A stretch of DNA of 64,000 nt, taken from positions 372,001-436,000 of the forward strand of contig NZ_JAFCAR010000005.1 of assembly GCF_016820245.1 (NCBI RefSeq). The letters are read 5' to 3'. The notes under the pieces were generated by a model that saw only the letters and a list, made by a program, of their open reading frames with translations, searched no databases and was not told the DNA's origin. The DNA is from Jannaschia sp. Os4. Lineage in GTDB: Bacteria > Pseudomonadota > Alphaproteobacteria > Rhodobacterales > Rhodobacteraceae. Below, piece by piece: positions 8,847 through 15,420 of this stretch. Position numbers and translations under genes: made by a program. Each line of letters begins with the position of its first letter. Position 1 is the first letter of the stretch.

Positions 8847-9899
8847 CTAGCCCGCGGGGGCGAGCCGGCCGAGGTTCGCCGCGCGCACGCGGGCCGCCGC
8901 GTCGTCGTAGAGGAACGGCAGGAACGCGTAGCGCCGCCCCTCCGTCACCTTCGACACCCTGTGGAGCAGCGAGCAGGAGAACACGACCGCGCCCCCCGCC
9001 GGGGCCTTCAGGCCGCGCGGCCCGTATTCGGGGAACGACACCTCGCCCCCCGCGAACCCGTCGTTCAGGTTGATCGACACCGCGAAGCGCCGGTGCGCGG
9101 TGCCGGACGTGGTGTTGTCCCGATGCGCGTTGAAATGCGCGCCCTCGGCGGCGTCGTAGCAGGAGACGATGTAGCGCTCCATCCGGGTGGCGTGGAACTG
9201 GTGGGCCTTGGCGATGGCCGGGACCACGCGCCGCGCGATCCGCGACTGGAGCGTCGCGCGCAGGCCGGGGTCGTCGATCGGCGCGTCCCGGCGCACCTTG
9301 TGGGACGGGTCCATGACGGCATGCGTCCGCCCGTCGATCTCGCGCATGAAGCCCGACTCCTGCCCGCCATGGTCCTCGTAGAGGTCGATCAGCCGGCGGC
9401 AGAGCGCGGGCTCGAGCACGTTGCGCAGCAGCAGCACCGGCGCCCCCAGCGCCGCGCCCGCGTGCGCCCCCGCGGGCGGCAGGCGGCGGAGGCGCGCCGC
9501 TAGGTCCGCGAGCCGGTCGACCGGCACGATCGCCTCGACGCGCATCTCCGGGTCGATCAGCACCAGCGCGGGCCGGTCCGCCGCCCCCTCCGCGGCCACG
9601 CCGTAGAGGCGGGCCACCGCCCGGTCCGCGTCGAGGAACACCCGAAGCCCCGGGATGCGCCCCGCAAGCCGCCCGCCCGGATCGGCATGGGGCGCGACGA
9701 GGAACGCGCAGGCGTGGTCGTCGTCGAACGCCGCCTCGGCCGCCAGCGCGTCGTGCAGCGCCGCCTCCCCGCCCGGCGCGGGGAAGGCGAGCACGATCCA
9801 GCGCCCCGCCACCGTGTCGAAGGCGAAGCGCGGGTTGCCGCGCGTCGCGGCGCGGAAGAACGGCGCCGGCTCGCCGGGAAAGAGGGGGGCGTGGGGCAT
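8847..9899 (-). CDS. Redoxin-like domain fused to 2OG-Fe(II) oxygenase
   Basis: 350 residues from ATG at 9899. The first 145 residues resemble a peroxiredoxin/AhpC thioredoxin fold (FPGEPAPFFRAATRGN, VDRLADLAARL), but no cysteine is present at the usual peroxidatic position; that segment reads LAFPAPGG. The C-terminal half is a prolyl-4-hydroxylase-type dioxygenase with iron ligands His and Asp in FNAHRDNTT (about 259-261), a second His in LLHRVSKV (about 313) and the 2-oxoglutarate arginine in EGRRYAF. NDGFAGGEVSFPEYG is typical of the fold. The substrate is unknown. It is divergent from fabD. Confidence 0.82.
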   Translation of the reverse strand: MPHAPLFPGEPAPFFRAATRGNPRFAFDTVAGRWIVLAFPAPGGEAALHDALAAEAAFDDDHACAFLVAPHADPGGRLAGRIPGLRVFLDADRAVARLYGVAAEGAADRPALVLIDPEMRVEAIVPVDRLADLAARLRRLPPAGAHAGAALGAPVLLLRNVLEPALCRRLIDLYEDHGGQESGFMREIDGRTHAVMDPSHKVRRDAPIDDPGLRATLQSRIARRVVPAIAKAHQFHATRMERYIVSCYDAAEGAHFNAHRDNTTSGTAHRRFAVSINLNDGFAGGEVSFPEYGPRGLKAPAGGAVVFSCSLLHRVSKVTEGRRYAFLPFLYDDAAARVRAANLGRLAPAG

Positions 9900-10020
9900 C
9901 TCGGTGGTCTCCTGGGGCGCGACGATGCCACCGGGCTGCGGCAGAATGAAGGCGGGGAGGCTGGCCCTCCGCGGCGCGCGCGCGCTATGTCGCGCCAAAC
10001 GGACCGTCTGGAGTGCACCC

Positions 10021-10962
10021 ATGTCCCGCGCCTTCGTCTTCCCCGGCCAAGGGGCCCAGAGCATCGGCATGGGCCGCGACCTCGCCGAGGCCTACCCGGC
10101 CGCGCGGGCCGTGTTCGACGCCGTGGACGCCGCCTTGGGCGAGGACCTGTCGGGGCTGATCTGGGGCGGCGACGCCGAGACCCTGACCCTGACCCGCAAC
10201 GCCCAGCCCGCGCTGATGGCCACCTCCATCGCCGCCCTCCGGGCCCTCGAGGCCGAGGGCGTCTCGGTCGCCGACCACGCCGCGATGGTCGCGGGCCACT
10301 CGCTCGGCGAGTACGCCGCGCTGGTCGCGGCGGGCGCGCTGGACCTCGGCGACGCCGCCCGCCTCCTGCGCCTGCGCGGCGAGGCGATGCAGGCCGCCGT
10401 GCCGGCGGGCGAGGGGGCGATGGCCGCGATCCTCGGCCTGGACCTTGACGCGGTGCGCGCGGTCGCCGCCGAGGCCGCGCAGGGTGGCGAGGTGGTCGAG
10501 GCCGCCAACGACAACGACCCCGGCCAGGTGGTCGTCTCCGGCCACCGCGCCGCCGTCGCGCGCGCCACGGAGATCGCCGAGGCGCACGGCGCCAAGCGCG
10601 CCGTGCTGCTGCCGGTCTCCGCGCCCTTCCACTGCGCCCTGATGGAGCCCGCCGCCCGCGCGATGGCCGAGGCGCTGGACGACGTGGACCTGCACCGCCC
10701 CGTCGTGCCCGTCGTCGCCAACGTCGAGGCGGGGCCGGTGAGCGACCCGAACACAATCCGGTCGCTGCTCGTGGAGCAGGTCACCGGGGCCGTCCGCTGG
10801 CGCGAGAGCGTGGCGCGCATGGCGGCCGACGGCGTCACGGAGGTCTGGGAGATCGGCGCGGGCAAGGCGCTGTCGGGGATGGTGCGCCGCATCGACCGGG
10901 CGCTGGCGACCCGGCAGGTCGGCACGCCCGCCGAGGTGGCCGAGGCGGCGGCGTCGCTGTGA
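10021..10962 (+). CDS. fabD: Malonyl-CoA:ACP transacylase
   Basis: 313 residues from ATG at 10021. It loads malonyl units onto acyl carrier protein for fatty acid synthesis. The N-terminal FVFPGQGAQSIGMGRDL, the nucleophile motif GHSLGEYAAL with Ser near 92, the arginine in RLRGEAM and the catalytic histidine in SAPFHCALM near 202 are all present. It opens a fab operon: the next gene overlaps its stop by four bases, then come fabG and acpP. The GTGA overlap to the following gene implies translational coupling. Confidence 0.96.
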   Translation: MSRAFVFPGQGAQSIGMGRDLAEAYPAARAVFDAVDAALGEDLSGLIWGGDAETLTLTRNAQPALMATSIAALRALEAEGVSVADHAAMVAGHSLGEYAALVAAGALDLGDAARLLRLRGEAMQAAVPAGEGAMAAILGLDLDAVRAVAAEAAQGGEVVEAANDNDPGQVVVSGHRAAVARATEIAEAHGAKRAVLLPVSAPFHCALMEPAARAMAEALDDVDLHRPVVPVVANVEAGPVSDPNTIRSLLVEQVTGAVRWRESVARMAADGVTEVWEIGAGKALSGMVRRIDRALATRQVGTPAEVAEAAASL

Positions 10963-11555
10963 TCCGGCGCGCGGTCCTCGCGGCGCTCCTCGCGCTGGGC
11001 GTCGCGGGTCCGGGCCACGCGGACGACAAGCCCGCGCTCACCCGCGTCGAGGTGCGCGACGGTCGGCTGCACATCGCGGGCGACCTCGACGCCACCACCG
11101 GCCCGCGCGTGCGGGCGGCCCTCGCCGCCCATCCCGAGGTGGACGAGGTCGTCCTCGGGCGCATCCCCGGCTCGGTCGACCTCGACCGGACGCTGGAGCT
11201 GGGGCGGTGGCTCCGGGCGGGGGGCTTCGACACCTACCTGACGTCCGACTCCGCCATCTTCTCGGGCGGCGTCGACCTGTTCCTGTCCGGCGTCCGCCGC
11301 CGGATGGAGGCGGGCGCGCGGATCGGCGTGCACGCGTGGTCCGACGCGAACGGCCAAGCCACGGACTACGGCCTGACCGACCGGACGCACCGCAACTCGC
11401 GCGGCTACGTGCGCACGATGCTGGGCTCGGACGACTTCTACTGGTTCGCGGTCAAGGCCGCCCCGGCCAGCCGGATCCACACCCTCACCCCCAAGGAGAT
11501 CGCGCGCTACGGCCTGCTGACCGCGCCCGTGATCGAGCCGCAAGGAGACGACTGA
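10959..11555 (+). CDS. Exported ClpP/crotonase-like protein of unknown function
   Basis: 198 residues from GTG at 10959, which overlaps the fabD stop as GTGA. A signal peptide covers residues 1-21 (RRAVLAALLALGVAGPGHA). The remainder resembles predicted periplasmic proteins with a ClpP/crotonase-type fold: an N-terminal strand (LHIAGDLDATTGPRV), then GGFDTYLTSDSAIFSGGVD where the serine protease-like turn would be, and ARIGVHAWSD with a conserved His. The classical Ser-His-Asp set is not fully clear, so protease activity is doubtful. An exported protein inside a fatty-acid synthesis operon is notable; fabG starts directly after its stop. Confidence 0.6.
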   Translation: MIRRAVLAALLALGVAGPGHADDKPALTRVEVRDGRLHIAGDLDATTGPRVRAALAAHPEVDEVVLGRIPGSVDLDRTLELGRWLRAGGFDTYLTSDSAIFSGGVDLFLSGVRRRMEAGARIGVHAWSDANGQATDYGLTDRTHRNSRGYVRTMLGSDDFYWFAVKAAPASRIHTLTPKEIARYGLLTAPVIEPQGDD

Positions 11556-12293
11556 ATGTTCGACCTCACCGGGAAGTCTGCCCTCGTGACCGGGGCCTCC
11601 GGCGGCATCGGCGCCGCCATCGCGCGCGCGCTCCACGCGCAGGGCGCCGCCGTGGGCCTTTCGGGCACCCGCGAGGATCCGCTGCGCGCGCTGGCCGACG
11701 AACTGGGGGAGCGGGCGCACGTCCTGCCCTGCAACCTGTCGGACGCCGACGCGGTGAACGCGCTGCCCAAGCAGGCCGCCGAGGCGATGGGCGCGGTCGA
11801 CATCCTCGTGAACAACGCGGGCGTGACGCGCGACAACCTGTTCATGCGCATGTCCGAGGAGGAGTGGTCGCAGGTCATCGAGGTGAACCTGACGGCGGCG
11901 TTCCGCCTGTCCAAGGGCGTCCTGCGCGGGATGATGAAGGCCCGCTGGGGCCGCATCGTGAACGTGTCCTCCGTGGTGGGGACGACGGGCAACCCGGGGC
12001 AGGGCAACTACGCCGCGTCGAAGGCGGGGCTCGTGGGCATGTCCAAGTCGCTGGCCTACGAGGTGGCGTCCCGCGGGATCACCGTGAACGCGGTCGCGCC
12101 GGGCTTCATCGCGACGGCCATGACCGACAAGCTGACCGACGACCAGAAGGCCAAGATCGACGATCAGATCCCGGCGGGCCGCATGGGCACCCCCGAGGAG
12201 ATCGCCGCCGCCGCGCTCTACCTCGCCTCGCCCGAGGCTGCCTACGTCACGGGCACGGTGCTGCACGTCAACGGCGGGCTGGCGATGGTGTAA
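11556..12293 (+). CDS. fabG: 3-oxoacyl-ACP reductase
   Basis: 245 residues, a standard FabG short-chain dehydrogenase that reduces 3-oxoacyl-ACP with NADPH in fatty acid elongation. The cofactor loop VTGASGGIGAAIA, the NNAG segment (ILVNNAGVTRDNLF), the catalytic serine in VNVSSVVG, the Tyr-x3-Lys in GNYAASKAG and the C-terminal GTVLHVNGGLAMV are all FabG-typical. The start follows the previous stop with no gap and has AAGGAGACGACTGA upstream as ribosome site. It is followed by two small hairpins and then acpP, which also has its own promoter. Confidence 0.96.
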   Translation: MFDLTGKSALVTGASGGIGAAIARALHAQGAAVGLSGTREDPLRALADELGERAHVLPCNLSDADAVNALPKQAAEAMGAVDILVNNAGVTRDNLFMRMSEEEWSQVIEVNLTAAFRLSKGVLRGMMKARWGRIVNVSSVVGTTGNPGQGNYAASKAGLVGMSKSLAYEVASRGITVNAVAPGFIATAMTDKLTDDQKAKIDDQIPAGRMGTPEEIAAAALYLASPEAAYVTGTVLHVNGGLAMV

Positions 12294-12298
12294 CGCCA

Positions 12299-12338
12299 AG
12301 TTCCTTCGGAGGAACTCGCGAATCCCTTCGAAGGGATT
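12299..12338. other. Two tandem 7-bp hairpins between fabG and acpP
   Basis: AGTTCCT/AGGAACT (12299-12305 with 12310-12316) and AATCCCT/AGGGATT (12321-12327 with 12332-12338) each close a TCGG or TCGA tetraloop, four bases apart. They start six bases after the fabG stop. There is no T-run, so they may be RNA-processing or mRNA-stability elements, or a bidirectional weak terminator ahead of the acpP promoter. The right edge touches the predicted acpP -35. Confidence 0.5.
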
Positions 12339-12366
12339 TGCCACCGCCAAGGCCCCGCGATATAGG
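12338..12366 (+). promoter_or_regulatory. acpP sigma70-type promoter
   Basis: TTGCCA (12338-12343) and TATAGG (12361-12366) are separated by exactly 17 bp, a good match to the housekeeping consensus for such GC-rich DNA. Transcription would begin near 12373, leaving a leader of about 60 bases before acpP. Acyl carrier protein is needed in far greater amount than the other Fab proteins, which fits a dedicated promoter. Confidence 0.6.
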
Positions 12367-12432
12367 GCCGCACGCCGACCGGACCGCCGGTCCGATTGGA
12401 ACGGCCCGCGTGGGCGAACGAAGAGGTGAATC

Positions 12433-12666
12433 ATGAGCGACATCGAAGATCGCGTCCGCAAGAAGGTCGTCGAGCACCTGGGCGTGGAAGAGGACAAGGT
12501 GACCGAGAACGCCTCGTTCATCGACGATCTGGGCGCCGACTCGCTCGACACGGTCGAGCTGGTCATGGCCTTCGAGGAGGAGTTCGGGATCGAGATCCCC
12601 GACGACGCCGCGGAGTCGATCCAGACCTTCGGCGACGCCGTGAAGTTCATCAAGGAGAACAGCTGA
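12433..12666 (+). CDS. acpP: Acyl carrier protein
   Basis: 77 residues, acidic, with the phosphopantetheine attachment serine in [17 protein letters not shown]. It carries growing acyl chains in fatty acid and lipid synthesis. Ribosome site AAGAGGTG lies seven bases upstream of the ATG. Its GC content is visibly lower than that of its neighbours, as expected for a highly expressed gene with strong codon choice. It has its own promoter and is closed by a clear hairpin terminator. Confidence 0.98.
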   Translation: MSDIEDRVRKKVVEHLGVEEDKVTENASFIDDLGADSLDTVELVMAFEEEFGIEIPDDAAESIQTFGDAVKFIKENS

Positions 12667-12693
12667 TCCCCATGTGATCGGCTGACGCTGACA

Positions 12694-12722
12694 GGGCGCC
12701 CTCCGGGGCGCCTTCGTCGTTT
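12694..12722 (+). terminator. Intrinsic terminator after acpP
   Basis: GGCGCCC (12695-12701) and GGGCGCC (12706-12712) form a perfect 7-bp stem around TCCG, followed by the T-rich stretch TTCGTCGTTT. It begins 28 bases after the acpP stop and separates the fab operon from murI. Confidence 0.8.
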
Positions 12723-12763
12723 GCGGGGGACGGCGTCGCCCCCTATCTAGCGTCCGTGGAGGG

Positions 12764-13576
12764 ATGGGCATGAGCGTGGGCGTCTTCGACAGCGGCTTGG
12801 GCGGCCTGACCGTGTGGGACGCGCTGACGCGGCGCCTGCCCGACGTGGCCTTCTCCTACTATGCCGACAGCGCGCATGCCCCCTACGGGACGCGGACCAT
12901 GGAGGACGTGCACGGCCTGACCCGCGACGCGGTGCACGCGATGTGGGAGACGTCGGACCTCGTCGTGCTGGCCTGCAACACCGCCTCGGCCGCAGCTCTG
13001 CGCCGGATGCAGGAGGCGGGGGTGCCCGAGGGCAAGCGGGTGCTGGGCGTGTTCGTGCCGATGATCGAGGCGCTGACCGAGCGCGGCTGGGGCGACAACA
13101 CCCCCCCGCGCGAGGTGGGGGTCCGGCAGGTCGCGCTGTTCGCCACGCCCGCCACCGTGGCGTCCCGCGCGTTCCAGCGGGAGCTGGCGTTCCGCGCGAT
13201 CGGGGTGGACGTCGAGGCGCAGGCCTGCGGCGGCTTGGTCGACGCCATCGAGGACGGGGACGAGGCCTTGGCGGAGGCGCTGGTGCAGGCGCATGTCGCG
13301 GCGCTCCGGCGGAAGATGCCGGCGCCGGACGCCGCCGTGCTGGGCTGCACGCACTACCCCTTGGTGGCGGAGGCGTTCCAGCGGGCCTTGGGGCCGGAGG
13401 TGCGGGTGCTGAGCCAAGCGGACATCGTGGCCGAGAGCTTGGCCGACTACCTCGAGCGGCGCCCCGGGATGCGGGGCGACGGCGGGGCGCGGATGGTGAC
13501 GACGGGGGATCCGGAGACGGTGTCGCAGCGGGCGACGCAGTTCCTGAAGCGGCCCCTGCGGTTCGAGGGGGCGTGA
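12764..13576 (+). CDS. murI: Glutamate racemase
   Basis: 270 residues. It converts L- to D-glutamate for peptidoglycan. Motifs are [16 protein letters not shown] at the N-terminus, the first catalytic cysteine in [12 protein letters not shown] and the second in [12 protein letters not shown]. Two start codons are close: ATG at 12764 with GGAGG four bases upstream and ATG at 12770, whose product begins SVGVFDSG like most homologues; spacing of the ribosome site suits the second better. ccmE begins two bases after the stop, so the genes are probably cotranscribed. Confidence 0.95.
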   Translation: MGMSVGVFDSGLGGLTVWDALTRRLPDVAFSYYADSAHAPYGTRTMEDVHGLTRDAVHAMWETSDLVVLACNTASAAALRRMQEAGVPEGKRVLGVFVPMIEALTERGWGDNTPPREVGVRQVALFATPATVASRAFQRELAFRAIGVDVEAQACGGLVDAIEDGDEALAEALVQAHVAALRRKMPAPDAAVLGCTHYPLVAEAFQRALGPEVRVLSQADIVAESLADYLERRPGMRGDGGARMVTTGDPETVSQRATQFLKRPLRFEGA

Positions 13577-13577
13577 C

Positions 13578-14027
13578 ATGAGAAGCTTGAGGAAAACGCG
13601 GCGGATTCAAGTGATTGCGCTGGCGGTCGTCGCGCTGGCGGGGTCCACGGCGCTGGTCGGCTACGCGATGCGGGACGGGATCAACTTCTTCCGCTCGCCC
13701 TCGCAGGTGGTCGAGGCGCCGCCTGCGCCGTCGGAGGTGTTCCGGATCGGCGGGCTGGTCGAGGAGGGGACGCTGGTGCGCGGCGAGGGGACGGAGGTGA
13801 CGTTCAGCGTAACCGACGGCGGCGCGTCGGTGCCCGTCTCCTACGTCGGCGTGCTGCCGGACCTGTTCGGCGAGGGCGAGGGCATGGTCGGGACGGGCCG
13901 ATTCGTGGACGGCACGTTCCGGGCGACGGAGATCCTCGCGCGGCACGACGAGACCTACATGCCCGCCGAGGTGATCGACGCGCTGGAGGCGCAGGGGGTC
14001 TACCGGCCCGCCGCCGTCGAAGGGTAG
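13578..14027 (+). CDS. ccmE: Cytochrome c maturation haem chaperone
   Basis: 149 residues, the usual CcmE length. After a basic start (RSLRKTRRIQ) and one membrane anchor (about 11-28), the periplasmic beta-barrel has the typical FRIGGLVEEGTLVRG and VSYVGVLPDLFGEGEGMVGTG segments, and the covalent haem-binding histidine in ILARHDETYMP at residue 123. The protein passes haem to the CcmF/CcmH ligase, whose genes follow after an inserted lysis pair. It is translationally close to murI. Confidence 0.96.
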   Translation: MRSLRKTRRIQVIALAVVALAGSTALVGYAMRDGINFFRSPSQVVEAPPAPSEVFRIGGLVEEGTLVRGEGTEVTFSVTDGGASVPVSYVGVLPDLFGEGEGMVGTGRFVDGTFRATEILARHDETYMPAEVIDALEAQGVYRPAAVEG

Positions 14028-14083
14028 CGGCTTCAAGGTCGCGCCGTAAACTTATGATGTTGAACGATTGCTGCGGTGCGGCA

Positions 14084-14147
14084 TGGGGCTCCGCCCCCGG
14101 CCCTGCGGGCCTCCCCCGAGGTATTTCGGCCAAGATGAGGGGCGGGC
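14084..14147 (+). repeat. Interspersed repeat, family A, copy 1
   Basis: The stretch with GGGGCTCCGCCCCCGGCC followed by CTCCCCCGAGGTATTTCGGC and CAAGATGAGGGGCGGG recurs almost unchanged at 29326-29381 in the same orientation. The first half folds into GC-rich hairpins. I recognise this as a common intergenic element in Rhodobacteraceae. Here it is non-coding, between ccmE and the lysozyme gene, and accounts for much of the 191-bp gap (14028-14218). Confidence 0.75.
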
Positions 14148-14218
14148 GGCGGCGTTAACGCTTCGTTAGGCGCTCAACCGGAGCTTCGATCCTCCCAGAC
14201 CGCAGGGAGGGCCGACCC

Positions 14219-14830
14219 ATGCAGACCGTTCGACAGATCGCCGAGGCCATCGTGGCCCGCGAGGGAGGCTTCGTGGACGACCCGGACGACCCGGGCGGTG
14301 CGACGAAGCACGGCGTGACGATCCATACCGCGCGACGGCTCGGGCTGGACCTCGACGGCGACGGCGACGTGGACGCGGACGACGTGCGGCGCATCACGCC
14401 GGCGCAGGCGGCCGACGTCTACGTCCGGGACTACTTCCAGAAGCCGGGGATCGGGCGGCTGCCCTCCGTGCTCTGGGCGCAGGTGTTCGACATGCAGGTG
14501 AACGCGGGGTCCAACGCGGTGCGCATCCTCCAGCGGCTGCTGGGTCGGATGGGGCATCCGGTGGCCGTGGACGGGGCGATCGGGCCGCGCACGGAGGCCG
14601 CCGCCGAGGCGGCCGCCTCCGAAGCGCCGGCGCACATCGCGGACGCCTACGCCATCGCGCGGCGGGAATGGTACTACCGCCTCGCGCAGCGGCGCCCCGC
14701 GCTGCGCAAGTTCGCCAAGCGCCGCGACGGCGGAAAGGGCGGCTGGATCGCGCGGGCCGAGGAGTTCATGGCGGCGCGCTACCGCCTGTCGGACGCGGAG
14801 CACCGGACGCGCACCAAGGGGTGGGCGTGA
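14219..14830 (+). CDS. N-acetylmuramidase (GH108-like endolysin) with EF-hand loop
   Basis: 203 residues, no signal peptide. The N-terminal AIVAREGGFVDDPDDPGG contains the catalytic Glu15 pattern of glycoside hydrolase family 108, which cleaves peptidoglycan. Residues 44-55 (DLDGDGDVDADD) are a near-perfect calcium-binding EF-hand loop between the catalytic lobe helices. A C-terminal peptidoglycan-binding-like part carries GHPVAVDGAIGPRT. The following gene, overlapping by one base, is a holin-like protein, so the two form a lysis cassette. In related bacteria such a pair releases gene transfer agent particles; that link is inferred from family knowledge. Ribosome site GGGAGG precedes the ATG. 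Confidence 0.85.
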   Translation: MQTVRQIAEAIVAREGGFVDDPDDPGGATKHGVTIHTARRLGLDLDGDGDVDADDVRRITPAQAADVYVRDYFQKPGIGRLPSVLWAQVFDMQVNAGSNAVRILQRLLGRMGHPVAVDGAIGPRTEAAAEAAASEAPAHIADAYAIARREWYYRLAQRRPALRKFAKRRDGGKGGWIARAEEFMAARYRLSDAEHRTRTKGWA

Positions 14831-15330
14831 TGTCGGTGGTCCCGCGCTTCGCGGAGGCCACGCGGGCGGTGGGCGCGCTGACCCGGGCGGCGACGGGCGC
14901 GGCACGGGTGTTCCGGGCCGACGCGTCGGAGGGGCAGCGGCTGGCCCACGCGGCGCGGCGGGCGGCGGTGGACCAGCTGGGGGCGGAGTTCGACGGCGCG
15001 CCCGCCGGGTGGTTCGACCGGTTCGTGGACGGCGTGAACCGCCTGCCGCGGCCCCTGCTGGCCTTCGGGACGCTGGGGCTGTTCGTCTACGCGATGGTGG
15101 ACCCCGTGGGGTTCGCGCCGCGCATGGCGGGGCTGGCGGTGGTGCCGGAGCCGCTGTGGTGGCTCTTGGGCGCGATCGTCGGGTTCTACTTCGGGGCGCG
15201 CGAGCTGCACCATCGGCGGACGGCGCGGACGGCCCTGCCCGAGCCGGTGGTGAGCGGGTGGCATGCCGGGGAATTCGACGCCCCCGAGGGCAACGCCGCG
15301 TTGGAGGCGTGGCGGCGCGAGGGCGCTTGA
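14830..15330 (+). CDS. Holin-like membrane protein
   Basis: 166 residues from ATG at 14830, sharing one base with the lysozyme stop (TGATG). A soluble basic N-terminal half (to about 65) precedes two hydrophobic segments, PLLAFGTLGLFVYAMVD and PLWWLLGAIVGFYFGA, separated by a short loop, and a charged C-terminal tail. Size, two-helix hairpin and coupling to a muramidase fit a holin that lets the endolysin reach the wall. It follows the muramidase and precedes ccmF, interrupting the ccm genes. Confidence 0.8.
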   Translation: MSVVPRFAEATRAVGALTRAATGAARVFRADASEGQRLAHAARRAAVDQLGAEFDGAPAGWFDRFVDGVNRLPRPLLAFGTLGLFVYAMVDPVGFAPRMAGLAVVPEPLWWLLGAIVGFYFGARELHHRRTARTALPEPVVSGWHAGEFDAPEGNAALEAWRREGA

Positions 15331-15420
15331 CCGGGATTCGACACGAATGCCCCGCAGATTGACGCGCCCGTGCGCCGCACCCCCCTTGGGCGGCGGCCCC
15401 GGAGCGCGTAGGACGGGCGC

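Noticed and set aside
14219-15330. Prophage remnant
   Set aside because: Only two lysis genes are present, with host genes of the ccm cluster directly on both sides and no integrase, capsid or tail gene; a domesticated lysis cassette is more likely.
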